Shown here: piece by piece, positions 26,444 to 36,574 of the stretch
Numbering within the stretch: the stretch's first letter is position 1
Layout: the number at the start of each line of letters is the position of its first letter
Source: JACCZH01 sp963729445
GTDB lineage: Bacteria; Chloroflexota; Chloroflexia; Thermomicrobiales; CFX8
Reading direction: 5' to 3'
Assembly (NCBI GenBank): GCA_963729445.1
Contig: CAVSNU010000002.1
Span: 62,001 to 126,000 of the forward strand
Length of the DNA: 64,000 nucleotides
The notes under the pieces: model-generated
What the model saw: the letters and a program-made list of their open reading frames with translations, nothing else
The model's database searches: none
Told to the model about the DNA's origin: nothing
Made by a program: the position numbers and the translations under genes

Positions 26444-28009
26444 TCATGCCCTCTGCGCTGACGGTCTCGGCAGCTCGGAGGCGTGAATCAGCTCGTACGA
26501 GTAGCCCTGCTCCACGAGGTAGAGCTGGCGCTTCTCGGCGTAGTGTCGCTCCGGGCTGCCCTCAGAAACGACAGTATAGAAGCGAGCAACCTTACCTGGG
26601 CGCGGACGCAACACCCGGCCCAGCCGCTGAGCTTCCTCCTGGCGCGAGCCAAACATGCCATTCAGCTGGATCAACACCTCGGCGCTCGGCAGATCTATGC
26701 CAACCGAGCCGACGCGCGAGAGGATGAGGCGGTCGATCTCACCGTTTCGAAATGCCTGGAACATCGCTTCTCGATGCCGGCTCGCGCTCTTGCCACTCAA
26801 CATCGGAATGTTGAAGCGCGCACTGGCCGCTCTGAGGATGTCCAGGCTGGTACCAACGATCAGCGTTGGCTCGCCCTCGTGAAGCGCCAGCAAGCGCTGG
26901 ACGACGGCCAGCTTGTAGCGGCTACGCTCACTCTCCGACTCCGCCGGCGGAGTGCGTATCTCGGCGCAGCGTGCCGGCGCGATCCAACCCATCCGCTCAA
27001 GATCGGTCCATGGCAGCCGATAGACCGCCGGTCCGACGAGCGCATAGACCTCCTGCTGCTTCCCGTCTTCACGCACGAGCGTTGCCGTCAAGCCCAGACG
27101 GCGCGCCGACTGGAACGCCGCGGCCAGCCGAAAGACATCCGCCGGAAGTGTCTGTACCTCGTCGTAAATCACCAGACCCCAGGGATAATCCAGGAGCTGC
27201 CCGGAGTCGCTCCCCATCGTGGCGGCGTGATACGTGGCTATGGTGATCGGAGTGATCATGCTTCCTGATTCGGAAACCGAGACGTCTTCTGGTTTGACCG
27301 ACGTGAGATCGGTTAGCGCCGAACTCCACTGTTCGGCGACGCTGCGCGAGGGAGCCAGGATCAACGTCGGACACTTCGCCTGACACACAACTGCCACGCC
27401 GACGACGGTCTTGCCCGCACCGCACGGCAGCAGCACAACGCCACTCCCGGCACGACGCACCGACTCGACCGCGTCTTCCTGATATGACCGCAGCTCTACA
27501 CCGTCGCGGAGCGCGACGTCCAGGTCTCCCGGCGGGTGATGTCGCGTACCATCTACCACCGGCCAGCCAGCCCTGGCGGCTGCGATCTTGATGCGCCCTA
27601 TGTCCTTCACCGGCACAACCGATCCATCTGGATCGAAATCAAGGCCGAGATCCAGACGCCGGAGCAGCTCGGGATCACGAACGCACAGCAGCGTCTCACC
27701 ATCTCGCACTGTCAAACAGAGTGCCCCGTAACGGCCAATGAGGTCGGCGACGCGTGCAGCGAACGAGGCCGGTACGCCGCTGACAGCGACCCGGTCGAGG
27801 TCTGCCAGCAGAGTCCCAGCCGTGAGACCTCGCGCTGCGCTACCCCAGAGGGCAATTGGGCTGAGCCGGTACAGGTATGAGGTTGCGACGATCGAGCTCA
27901 GTTCTCCTACTGCGCGAGCGAGTGAAGCGTTTACCTCGGCCCCCCTGCCACTGGTGACGATAATTGAGTTGTCACTCTGCACAATCAACTGGCTCTGCTG
28001 TTCCCGCAT
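26444..28009 (-). CDS. Bacterial XPB-like DNA helicase (SF2)
   Basis: XPB is a 3'-5' DNA translocase of superfamily 2; the eukaryotic form works in transcription and repair, the bacterial form is little studied. The 521-residue product has PCGAGKT at 195-201 (Walker A), DEVQ at 283-286, and LVREDGK at about 312-318, which carries the RED motif that is diagnostic for XPB. Motif VI lies in EEAQRLGRVLRPRP. The eukaryotic DEVH box is replaced by DEVQ. The nuclease Bax1, a frequent partner gene in archaea, is not next to it. It is divergent from gyrA, with about 100 bases between. Confidence 0.88.
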   Translation of the reverse strand: MREQQSQLIVQSDNSIIVTSGRGAEVNASLARAVGELSSIVATSYLYRLSPIALWGSAARGLTAGTLLADLDRVAVSGVPASFAARVADLIGRYGALCLTVRDGETLLCVRDPELLRRLDLGLDFDPDGSVVPVKDIGRIKIAAARAGWPVVDGTRHHPPGDLDVALRDGVELRSYQEDAVESVRRAGSGVVLLPCGAGKTVVGVAVVCQAKCPTLILAPSRSVAEQWSSALTDLTSVKPEDVSVSESGSMITPITIATYHAATMGSDSGQLLDYPWGLVIYDEVQTLPADVFRLAAAFQSARRLGLTATLVREDGKQQEVYALVGPAVYRLPWTDLERMGWIAPARCAEIRTPPAESESERSRYKLAVVQRLLALHEGEPTLIVGTSLDILRAASARFNIPMLSGKSASRHREAMFQAFRNGEIDRLILSRVGSVGIDLPSAEVLIQLNGMFGSRQEEAQRLGRVLRPRPGKVARFYTVVSEGSPERHYAEKRQLYLVEQGYSYELIHASELPRPSAQRA

Positions 28010-28107
28010 ACGGTGTGCCCCTTGGTTTCGGCAGATTAATGCCCAAAATGATAGAATTGATCGGTTATAGTATTGCGAACGTACGTGAAGCCAGGGAGTT
28101 CCAGTCC

Positions 28108-30648
28108 GTGGAAACAGGAAACATCAGACAAATCAATATCGACACGGAGATGCGTCGCGCGTACCTCGATTATGCGATGAGCGTCATCGTTCAGCGAGCC
28201 CTTCCTGACGTGCGTGATGGTCTCAAGCCGGTCCAACGGCGCATCCTTTACGCAATGCACGATATGGGCTTCCGCCCGAACGGCCGTTACCGCAAGAGCG
28301 CCGGAATTATCGGCGAGGTGCTCAAGGCCTACCATCCGCACAGTGACACCTCTGTGTACGATGCCCTCGTGCGCATGGTACAGCCCTTCTCGCTGCGGTA
28401 CCCGCTTGTCGATGGACAGGGCAACTTCGGCTCGGTCGACGGTGACGGCGCGGCCGCGATGCGTTACACCGAGGCCAAGCTCGCCCCTATCACGGAAGAG
28501 CTGTTGGCCGATATCGACAAGAACACTGTCGATTTCAAATCCAACTACGACGACAGCACTCGCGAGCCGATTGTCTTGCCGGGCAAGCTGCCGAACCTGC
28601 TCATCAACGGAGCCTCGGGTATCGCCGTCGGTATGGCGACCAACATTCCACCGCACAACCTGACTGAGATCTGTAACGGTGTGATCTACCTGATTGATAA
28701 TCCTGAAGCCACCCCCGAAGATCTCATGCAGATCGTCACCGGGCCGGACTTCCCGACCGGAGGCACCATTCTGGGGCGCGACGGTATCGCGGCGGCCTAC
28801 GCCACAGGTCGCGGCCGTGTTGTCATGCGCGCCAAGGCCTACATCGAAGAAGCCGAGCGCGCCGGCTACTACGCCATCATCGTTACCGAGTTGCCGTATC
28901 AGGTCAACAAGTCCACGCTGCTCGAGAAAATCGCCGACCATGTCCGCGCGGGGCGACTGCTCGGCATCCACGACTTGCGGGACGAGTCGGACCGCTCTGG
29001 TATGCGTATCGTCATCGAGCTGAAGCGCGACGCCCAGCCACGCAAGGTGCTCAACAACCTGTTCAAGCACACTGCCCTGCAGCAGACGTTCGGTGTCAAT
29101 ATGGTGGCTCTCGTTGATGGCCAGCAGCCGCGAGTGCTGCCCCTCAAGCGCACGATGCAGCTCTACGTCGAACACCGTCAGGAGATCCTGACACGCCGGA
29201 CGGAGTTTGAGCTGCAGCGCGCCAAGCGCCGCGCTCACATCCTTGAGGGCCTCAAGATCGCGCTGGACAATCTGGACGCGGTCATCCGGACCATTCGTCA
29301 GTCACGCACTGCCGAATCAGCCCGTACGAACTTGATGAAGAGCTTCTCGCTGTCAGAGGTACAGGCCAACGCCATCCTCGATATGCAGCTCCGCCGGCTC
29401 GCAGCACTCGAGCGCCGCAAGGTCGAAGAGGAATACGCAGAGCTCCTCAAGGAGATCGCGCGCCTCGAAGACCTGCTGGCCAACCCGCAAAAGATGCTGG
29501 GGATCATCAAGGACGATCTCGCCGAGCTGCGCGACAAGTACGGTGACGAGCGCCGCACCCGTATCGTTGACGCCACCGGGGATCTTAGCGACGAAGACCT
29601 GATCCCGGAAGTCGATGTGATCGTTACCCTGACCCAGCGTGGCTACATCAAGCGCCTTCCGGACGGTACCTATCGCACCCAGCATCGCGGAGGCCGCGGT
29701 GTAACTGGCGTGCGCATGACCGAGAAGGACGGCGTTCAGCACCTGATCTCAACCAACACGCACGATTCGCTGCTCTTCTTCACAGATCGTGGCCGCGTGT
29801 TCCAGATGAAGGCGCATGAGATCCCGGACGCGGGCCGCACGGCCAAGGGTCTGCCGATCGTCAACCTGATCGATCTCAACCCGAACGAGTCGATCACGAC
29901 CGTCCTGCCGATCCGCGAGTTTGAATCGGACAAGTTCCTCTTCATGTGTACCCGTAAGGGACGCGTGAAGCGGACAGATCTGACCTCCTTCGCGGCAGTG
30001 CGTCGCAGTGGATTGATCGCGGTCTCGCTCGACGAAGATGACGAGCTTGCCTGGGTGCGAGTGACATCCGGAAACGATGAGATCATCCTGGTAACGGAAC
30101 AGGCCAAGTCGATCCGCTTCCTTGAGCCGGATGTACGCCCAATGGGACGGCCTGCCGCCGGAGTCATCGGTATTCGCATGGCGGACGACGACCGAATCGT
30201 CGCCGCCGATGTGATCAGCGACGAAAACCGCGACCACCAGCTGATGGTCATCTCGGACAATGGCTTCGGCAAGCGCACCAACCTGAGCGAGTTCCGCATC
30301 CAGGGTCGAGGTGGCCAGGGCATTACCGCCATGAAGCTGACCGGACGTAACGGCAAGGTCGCGGGCGCCTACATCGTCAACGACTCGCAGGAAGTCATCA
30401 TGATCTCGTCTGCCGGTGTCATCATCCGGATCTCGACAGGTCAGATTTCATGCTACGGACGATCGACTCAGGGCGTTTCCGTTATGCGCCTCCCGGAGGA
30501 CGCGCGGGTGGTATCGATTGCCGTGGTCAGCGAACGACTGGGAACCGAACAGGATCTCGGCGAAGTGATGATCGAGCTCGACGCGCAAGAGTCGGCCGAC
30601 GAGACGAGCTCGAACGGCAAGGGCCCGAGCAAGAAGCGCAAGAGCTAA
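28108..30648 (+). CDS. gyrA: DNA gyrase subunit A
   Basis: GyrA is the breakage-reunion subunit that, with GyrB, introduces negative supercoils. From GTG 28108 (CAGGGAG upstream) the product is 846 residues. It begins IRQINIDTEMRRAYLDYAMSVIV, has the quinolone region and catalytic Tyr in GDGAAAMRYTEAKL, and a C-terminal six-bladed beta-pinwheel. The GyrA box, QRRGGRG in the consensus, appears as QHRGGRG, which supports gyrase rather than topoisomerase IV. The C-terminus is acidic then basic (SKKRKS). gyrB is not in the window. A strong hairpin follows the stop. Confidence 0.95.
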   Translation: METGNIRQINIDTEMRRAYLDYAMSVIVQRALPDVRDGLKPVQRRILYAMHDMGFRPNGRYRKSAGIIGEVLKAYHPHSDTSVYDALVRMVQPFSLRYPLVDGQGNFGSVDGDGAAAMRYTEAKLAPITEELLADIDKNTVDFKSNYDDSTREPIVLPGKLPNLLINGASGIAVGMATNIPPHNLTEICNGVIYLIDNPEATPEDLMQIVTGPDFPTGGTILGRDGIAAAYATGRGRVVMRAKAYIEEAERAGYYAIIVTELPYQVNKSTLLEKIADHVRAGRLLGIHDLRDESDRSGMRIVIELKRDAQPRKVLNNLFKHTALQQTFGVNMVALVDGQQPRVLPLKRTMQLYVEHRQEILTRRTEFELQRAKRRAHILEGLKIALDNLDAVIRTIRQSRTAESARTNLMKSFSLSEVQANAILDMQLRRLAALERRKVEEEYAELLKEIARLEDLLANPQKMLGIIKDDLAELRDKYGDERRTRIVDATGDLSDEDLIPEVDVIVTLTQRGYIKRLPDGTYRTQHRGGRGVTGVRMTEKDGVQHLISTNTHDSLLFFTDRGRVFQMKAHEIPDAGRTAKGLPIVNLIDLNPNESITTVLPIREFESDKFLFMCTRKGRVKRTDLTSFAAVRRSGLIAVSLDEDDELAWVRVTSGNDEIILVTEQAKSIRFLEPDVRPMGRPAAGVIGIRMADDDRIVAADVISDENRDHQLMVISDNGFGKRTNLSEFRIQGRGGQGITAMKLTGRNGKVAGAYIVNDSQEVIMISSAGVIIRISTGQISCYGRSTQGVSVMRLPEDARVVSIAVVSERLGTEQDLGEVMIELDAQESADETSSNGKGPSKKRKS

Positions 30649-30680
30649 CTCGCGAGCGTTCCCGACTGTGTGTTTGATTG

Positions 30681-30718
30681 CTGCCCGATGCTCTGGATGA
30701 ACCCAGGGCATCGGGCAG
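30681..30718 (+). terminator. Hairpin downstream of gyrA
   Basis: CTGCCCGATGC (30681-30691) pairs perfectly with GCATCGGGCAG (30708-30718), and CTGG/CCAG extends the stem inward. Only a short TT follows, so it is an imperfect intrinsic terminator but a very stable 3' end structure. Confidence 0.65.
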
Positions 30719-30754
30719 TTCCGTATGTTTCACCGCGCGGAGGCCTGGACATCT

Positions 30755-32461
30755 ATGCAAACTCGACAGCGTGTCCTGCTCCGGTCCGTAGGACTGGATC
30801 TAGCCATCGTTGCGGCGATCTATGTGACGGCGACGCTCCTGGTCCTTCAGCAGGGGTTTCTGGAATATAACGCCGACGGCTACACGCGCATCATCCACGC
30901 CTACGAATGGACACAGACACCGCGCTGGGAAGTGGCGGTGTGGCTGCCGCTCCAGACCTGGCTTTTCGGAGCGGGGCTCTTCATCTCCGACTCCCTGACG
31001 TTCACTCCCAGACTCTTGAACGCCCTGTTTACGGCCGCCACGTTGGTCAACCTGTACCTGATCGGTCGTGCCATCTCCGGGCGACAGGCAGGAATGGTCG
31101 CCGCGACCCTCGGTGCCCTCTTTCCCTGGTCGGTATGGTTCGGTGTCAGTGGTATGGCGGAACCCTTGTTCCATGCCACGCTATCCGCGGGGGTCCTCGG
31201 CCTCGCGTTGTGGCTCCAGGATCAGCGCACCCGGTGGTTGCTGATGGCCGCAACCGGACTGCTGCTGGCAACGATGGTGCGCTACGAGGGCTGGTTTTAC
31301 GTCGCAGTCTTCGCGGTACTCATCGTTGGCATATCTTGGAAACGACGAGACCTCAGTCCAACGACCCTCGCGATAAGCGCCATCCCGTTCGCATTCCCGT
31401 TGCTCTGGATAGTTGAGCACTGGCGGCGCTTCGGCGATCCTCTCGGGTTTGCTCACGAAACGGCCGCGATCAAGGAGTCTCTGGACGCCGGGAACGTCTC
31501 CGCCGGTCTGATCGACCGCCTCCTGATTTACCCCGAGGAGACCGCGCGTCTTGCACCAATGTTGACCGGACTCTGTCTTCTCGCCGCCTGCTACGCCATC
31601 ATTCGTCGCGTGCAGTGGTGGCCTGTCGTCGCGCTTATCCTGGGCCAGGGAGCGCTGCTGGTCGCGGTGTCGGCGAACTTCTCCAACCTCGGCCCAGGAG
31701 CCGAGCGCTACCTCTTGTCAAACGTCATCCTGCTGTTCCCGGTTGTCGGTGCGGGCGTTATGTTGCTCCCGTCGAAGGCGCTACGGACGGGATATACCGG
31801 CCTCCTCGTCGTCTCCATGCTGATGTTGATGCCCACCCTGGTTGATCCGCCATCAGACTATCCGGACAGGGACGTTCAGAATCTGGCGTCCATGATCGAA
31901 GACACGCTCTCCAACGCTGCCGAAGGCCACGACCCAATCCCGGTGCTCTTACCAGCGCCGCCGGCCGATAGTTACAACGCCGCGTACGCCTTACGAATAC
32001 TCTCAGGTCACCCTGATGACTGGTTCGTTACAAGCGACCCGCTGCTGTTCAATGCGTTACTCGACACAACTCGCCCCCCGTTCTGGGTCCTGGACGGAGG
32101 CACCGATGCGCTGCCGCCGCAGGGACAACAAGTGGAGCAGGTCGGAAGGTTTCATGTCGGTTGGCCGCGTCCTTCCGCCGTTGTGACGCTCGCGGCCGGC
32201 CCCTACGACGCCGGCTCCACGCTGCGCGTTACCGGAAGAGGTTTCGCTGCGGGTGAGACGGTCAGTGCCTGGTTCGTCGCGCCAGACGGAAGTCCGGTTG
32301 GGCTTGACTGGACACCTCAGGCGGATGGCGACGGTCATGTCACCGGGAGTGTCGATCTTCCCGGCAACGCAAATCCGGGTATCTGGGCGATCACCCTGGT
32401 TGGCCAGAACAGCGCGTTAGCGGGCGGCGTGCAGTTCGAGGTGCACACGGCTAGCCGGTAG
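30755..32461 (+). CDS. GT-C-type membrane protein with C-terminal Ig-like domain
   Basis: The 568-residue protein has about ten membrane helices over residues 10-380 and a soluble C-terminal part of about 190. The first extracytoplasmic loop has EYNADGYTRIIHAYEW, resembling the catalytic Asp loop of GT39/GT83-like transferases; FPWSVWFGVSGMAEPLFHAT follows. The end (DAGSTLRVTGRGFAAGETV, then ITLVGQNSALAGGVQFEV) resembles an IPT/Ig-like beta fold, suited to lie outside the cell. The acceptor is unknown. The end overlaps the convergent membrane-protein gene by 11 bases. Confidence 0.62.
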   Translation: MQTRQRVLLRSVGLDLAIVAAIYVTATLLVLQQGFLEYNADGYTRIIHAYEWTQTPRWEVAVWLPLQTWLFGAGLFISDSLTFTPRLLNALFTAATLVNLYLIGRAISGRQAGMVAATLGALFPWSVWFGVSGMAEPLFHATLSAGVLGLALWLQDQRTRWLLMAATGLLLATMVRYEGWFYVAVFAVLIVGISWKRRDLSPTTLAISAIPFAFPLLWIVEHWRRFGDPLGFAHETAAIKESLDAGNVSAGLIDRLLIYPEETARLAPMLTGLCLLAACYAIIRRVQWWPVVALILGQGALLVAVSANFSNLGPGAERYLLSNVILLFPVVGAGVMLLPSKALRTGYTGLLVVSMLMLMPTLVDPPSDYPDRDVQNLASMIEDTLSNAAEGHDPIPVLLPAPPADSYNAAYALRILSGHPDDWFVTSDPLLFNALLDTTRPPFWVLDGGTDALPPQGQQVEQVGRFHVGWPRPSAVVTLAAGPYDAGSTLRVTGRGFAAGETVSAWFVAPDGSPVGLDWTPQADGDGHVTGSVDLPGNANPGIWAITLVGQNSALAGGVQFEVHTASR

Positions 32462-33341
32462 AGAATGGCTCATCCGTCTGCGACGCATGCGGTAAGTGCC
32501 TTCGTCGCTGCGGAATCGGTATCAGCACGAGAATGATTGCGACCGCTGCCACCGCAAACATGGCGACGGCGGAACTCTCCGAACTTAGCGTCCCTCCGCC
32601 ATTAGCGCTCGTCTGCAGAACGACGATCGCCATCGCGAACAAGGCGAGCGCTGCAGGGGCAACGGCCGCTCGCACGCGCAAACTGACGAACATTGCACAC
32701 AAGGTGACAAAAGCCGCCGCCATCCAGGAAATAGTAAGCCCACGCCAGAGATCGCCCGCAGAGAAGTGGCTCGTGCCGAGCAAGATTGCAGTGATTGACA
32801 ACGCGCCCGGCAACGCGCCAATCTGCGTCGAGGCGTTTCGGTCGGCCCCGGCCCGCGTCGCGGCGATGACGACAATCAGGTAAATAAGCACCGTCGCGGC
32901 TGCCGCTGCCATGAAATTCACGCTCCGTCCGCCGAGCCTCGCATCAGCCACCTCGATCGCGGATGCTGTCGCCAGCACCGGGATGAGCACGACAAGCGTG
33001 AGTGCGTCGGCAACGAGCCGCCACTCGGTCGGTCGCCCAACGCGCAGGAGCGCCGCCACGATGACCAGCACCATTACGGCTAAACCCGACGCCACCACCG
33101 CGAGCGCAGCATCTCCGAAGCGCTCACCCACCGCCGGTACCGAGCCGAAACCAATCGCGCACACGGCTCGTGTCAGACCGTAGCCGAGACCATCACGCAT
33201 GTCCCAGATGCTAAAGCTGCGCGGCGTGGGCTTCCGGCGCGGCCGGCGTTTCCGTCGCGGTGGCTTGAATGCGCGCCGCTGAACGGGATCGCTGCTCTCA
33301 TCTGCCTGGTCGGAGATGCTCACTTGTCCGTTACCGTCCAC
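32451..33341 (-). CDS. Hypothetical multi-pass membrane protein
   Basis: About 296 residues from GTG 33341. The first 60 residues are soluble, with a very basic run (KPPRRKRRPRRKP), followed by seven or eight hydrophobic helices and a short tail. I cannot name a family. GTG 33341 has GAGAGGAAGG four bases upstream; an ATG at 33377 would read through a TATACT-like -10 element and has no ribosome-binding site. It is convergent with the GT-C gene and divergent from nadD. Confidence 0.6.
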   Translation of the reverse strand: MDGNGQVSISDQADESSDPVQRRAFKPPRRKRRPRRKPTPRSFSIWDMRDGLGYGLTRAVCAIGFGSVPAVGERFGDAALAVVASGLAVMVLVIVAALLRVGRPTEWRLVADALTLVVLIPVLATASAIEVADARLGGRSVNFMAAAAATVLIYLIVVIAATRAGADRNASTQIGALPGALSITAILLGTSHFSAGDLWRGLTISWMAAAFVTLCAMFVSLRVRAAVAPAALALFAMAIVVLQTSANGGGTLSSESSAVAMFAVAAVAIILVLIPIPQRRRHLPHASQTDEPFSTG

Positions 33342-33464
33342 TTCGCCTTCCTCTCCCGCCGGCAAGTATAAGACCATCGAGCCAACTGCCGGTTGCTATA
33401 CTCATGCGTTAAGTACACGGAACGTGGCAGGGTAAGGAAGACGACCGATGATCGAGGGTTACAG

Positions 33465-34109
33465 GTGACGGAACGTCGGCGCGTTGGTGTCTATGGAGGC
33501 TCCTTTGACCCCGTCCACATCGGACACCTGATTATGGCCGAGATCCTTCGCCACGAGCTCGACCTCGAACGTGTCCTCTTCCTCCCGGCTGGGAGGCCGC
33601 CACACAAACCCGAGCAGGAGCTTGCCGCCGATCACCATCGCGTGGCGATGTTAGAGCTGGCGTTGGGTGACGCTCCGGACTACGAGATCTGCACGCTCGA
33701 CCTCGACCGGCCAGGAAGCTCATATACAGCCACCACGCTGGAAATCTTGCGAGAGCAGTTGCCCACGAACACGGACATCTACTTCCTCATGGGCCAGGAT
33801 TCCCTGCGGGACTTCCCAACATGGCGCGATCCCGACCGCATTGCAGAGCTCGCAACGCTTGGCGTCGCCCTGCGGCCTGGTGTCGATGTCGACACCGAGG
33901 ACATCATCCGCGCGGTTCCAGAAGCGTCCGGCAGGATCCGTCTTGTCTCGGTCCCACTCATCGGAATTTCCTCTCGAGACGTGCGGCGCCGGATTCGCCA
34001 CGGTGAGCCGTTCCAATTCCAGGTCCCTCCCGGGGTGGCTAACTATATTGATACTCATGGTCTTTATAAGGACGATGACGCGGTCCAAGCGGTAACGCGC
34101 GGTATTTGA
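33465..34109 (+). CDS. nadD: Nicotinate-nucleotide adenylyltransferase
   Basis: NadD adenylylates nicotinate mononucleotide to make deamido-NAD in NAD biosynthesis. From GTG 33465 (GAGGG upstream) the product is 214 residues with the nucleotidyltransferase signature VGVYGGSFDPVHIGHL at the N-terminus, FLPAGRPPHK, FLMGQDSLRDFPTW and the C-terminal GISSRDVRRRI (the ISSTxIR-type motif). The often adjacent rsfS is absent. Its stop overlaps the promoter of secDF. Confidence 0.93.
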   Translation: MTERRRVGVYGGSFDPVHIGHLIMAEILRHELDLERVLFLPAGRPPHKPEQELAADHHRVAMLELALGDAPDYEICTLDLDRPGSSYTATTLEILREQLPTNTDIYFLMGQDSLRDFPTWRDPDRIAELATLGVALRPGVDVDTEDIIRAVPEASGRIRLVSVPLIGISSRDVRRRIRHGEPFQFQVPPGVANYIDTHGLYKDDDAVQAVTRGI

Positions 34110-34135
34110 CACTGCCTTTCAAAGGGACGTACACT
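34106..34135 (+). promoter_or_regulatory. secDF promoter
   Basis: TTGACA (34106-34111) and TACACT (34130-34135), spacer 18, overlapping the end of nadD and lying about 75 bases before the secD start. Confidence 0.6.
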
Positions 34136-34209
34136 CGGGTGTTACTCGATCTCACTATTGGTGACGCGAGTCTGCAACATGATCTTTCTCCGGATCGTAC
34201 TGGGGGTTA

Positions 34210-35593
34210 TTGACCTTGAAGTTTAAGCCGGTCTATACGCTCGTTATCGTCACCTTACTGACTCTGCTGTCGGTCTGGATTACCCTGCCGACGGACACCC
34301 TGGATTTCGGTGGCTGGAAGTCAGACAACGAGGTCTTCGTCCACCAGGGGCTGGATCTTCAGGGAGGTCTGCAAGTCGTCCTTGAGGCACGGCCGCCGGA
34401 AGGGCAGAGCGTCGACAGCGACACGCTCCAGGGTACCCGCGACACGATCGAGCGCCGCGTCAACGAGATTGGCGTCAGCGAGCCGCTGATCCAGACTCGC
34501 GGCGATAATCAGATTGTCGTCGAGCTGCCCGGCGTCGGGGATCCACAGGCCGCTATCGACGTCGTCCAGGCAACTGCCCTCCTGGAATTTATCGATCCGC
34601 AAGGCGCCTACCTTCCGCCTGGAACACGGGTAAACACAGAGATGGGAACCGCGGATTCCGTCGGCACTGGAGAACCGGCCGCCGGCGAAAATCCACCAAC
34701 CTACGACACCATCATCACCGGCGCGGACCTCGCAGACGCGTATCCAGCGACCGATTCTATCGGTACCCGAGTCGTTGGTTTTGAAGTAGAGGGCGCGCGC
34801 GGCAAGTACGCTGTTCGAGTTCACGAGTAGCAACATTGGCCGGCCCATGTCCATCGTCGTGGACAAGGTTGTCATCAACACTGCCAGTATCAGCAACTCG
34901 ATCTCAGGTAGCGGTCAAATCAACGGCCTCACGACAGATCAGGTCAGTGATCTTGCAGTGCAGCTCAAATCGGGTGCGCTAGAGACCCCATTAGAGGTTG
35001 TCCAGAGCCGTACTGTTGGACCAACGCTCGGCCAGGACTCTATTGACAAGAGCATCGTTGCGGGCATCGTTGGTCTCGGGCTGGTCGCGATGATGATGGT
35101 GCTGTACTACCGTGTACCAGGGCTCGTCTCAATCGCGGCACTGCTCATTTACACGACCTTCGTGTTCTCACTCTTCAAGCTCATTCCGGTGACATTGACC
35201 CTTGCCGGTATCGCAGGCTTTATCCTGTCGATCGGTATGGCGGTCGATGCGAACGTTCTCATCTTCTCGCGAATGAAAGAAGAGCTGCGCCGGGGGCGAT
35301 CGGTGGTTGCCTCGGTGGAGGATGGTTTCCGGCACGCGTGGCCATCGATCCGCGACTCAAACATCGCCACGATGATCACCTGCGCGATTCTCTACTGGTT
35401 CGGCCAGTGGACCGGCGCCAGCCTCATTCAAGGCTTTGCCCTGACACTCTTTATCGGCGTTGCGGTCTCGATGTTTACCGCCGTCGTCGTGACACGCACG
35501 TTTATGCGGCTGTTGCTCGGAGCGCGTTGGTTCCACAATCACTGGTGGCTTGGCGTGGAGCGTACCCGTCCAAGCGCCGGCGTTGCTGACTAG
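34210..35593 (+). pseudogene. secD: Protein translocase subunit SecD, interrupted by one +1 shift
   Basis: SecD, with SecF, uses the proton gradient to help pull exported proteins across the membrane. The first frame (TTG 34210 to 34830) gives the first helix, the FVHQGLDLQGGLQVVLEA motif and most of the periplasmic P1 region. The second frame, open from before 34811 to 35593, gives LFEFTSSNIGRPM, then the six-helix half with GMAVDANVLIFSRMKEELRRGRS in two parts. The break lies near 34790-34811 (around GGCAAGTACG), and removal of one base gives a full product of about 460 residues. SecD is rarely dispensable in this form, so a sequence error is more likely than true loss. Confidence 0.85.
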
Positions 35594-35622
35594 ACTCTAC
35601 TAGCAAGGATTTTGGAAGTTAG

Positions 35623-36574
35623 ATGTTAGATCTCGTCGGCAAGCGCAATCGATGGTTCCTGATTTCTATTCTGCTACTCGTGCCCGGGCTGATCTCGCTG
35701 ATATTCAACGGGCTCAATCTCGGCATTGACTTTACCGGTGGGACATCCTGGGAGCTCCAGATGTCTCGAACCGGTCACCGCGACTGAGATACGGAACGTG
35801 CTCAATGAGAACGGATTCGGCGACGCAGTCGTACAAATCTCTGACGACAATGCGGTGATCATCCGAATGGACGAGATCCGCGAGGGAACAGACGAGAAGG
35901 CCGCCATCAGTGAAGATCTTCAAGCTCGGTTTGGAGAGTTTGAGGAACTCAGCTTCACGACAATTGGCCCCTCCGTAGGCACGCAGATCCGCGACCGCTC
36001 CATCTATGCGGTCGCCCTTGCGTCGCTCGGCGTGATGCTATACATCGCATGGGCATTCCGGAACACAAAGAGCCCGATGCTTTACGGCACCTGCGCGATC
36101 GTCACGATGCTTCACGACGTGCTCATCGTCCTGGGCATCTTCTCCATTCTGGGTTGGCTCGCCGGCGTCGAGGTGGATGCGCTGTTCGTCACGGCCATTC
36201 TCACGATTATCGGCTTCTCGGTGCACGACACGATCGTCGTGTTTGACCGCATTCGGGAGAATCTCGCCCACAAGCTCGCTCCAACGTTCGAGGAAACCGT
36301 CAATTACAGCGTGATGCAAACGATGGTGCGCTCGATCAACACCTCGCTCGTGGTCGTGTTGACCCTGGCGGCCCTGTACCTGTTCGGCGGCGAATCGACA
36401 CGCTGGTTCGTGTTTGCCCTGCTGGTGGGGATCATCGTTGGCACCTATTCATCAATCTTCAACGCGGCACAGCTCCTCGTTGCCTGGGACAAGGGCGATG
36501 TCCAGCGGCTGTTTACATTCTGGCGCCGCGGCAGCACGCCGCAGCATAAGCCAAGAACCGCTCGCCCATCGTGA
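35623..36574 (+). pseudogene. secF: Protein translocase subunit SecF, interrupted by one +1 shift
   Basis: SecF partners SecD. ATG 35623 starts MLDLVGKRNRWFLISIL, the first helix and GLNLGIDFTGGTSWELQM, which is the SecF signature, before a stop just after 35785. The second frame takes over near 35765 with EPVTATEIRNVL and continues through the five remaining helices, with IIGFSVHDTIVVFDRIREN, to 36574. Deleting one base around 35765-35770 (TGTCTCGAACC) gives about 316 residues, the usual size. The stop overlaps the GTG start of the next gene. It lies 29 bases after secD. Confidence 0.85.

Noticed and set aside
34790..35785. Programmed +1 frameshifting in secD and secF
   Set aside because: No shared slippery codon, no Shine-Dalgarno-like stimulator or stop context as in prfB; the same kind of break is present in unrelated genes, so indel error is simpler.
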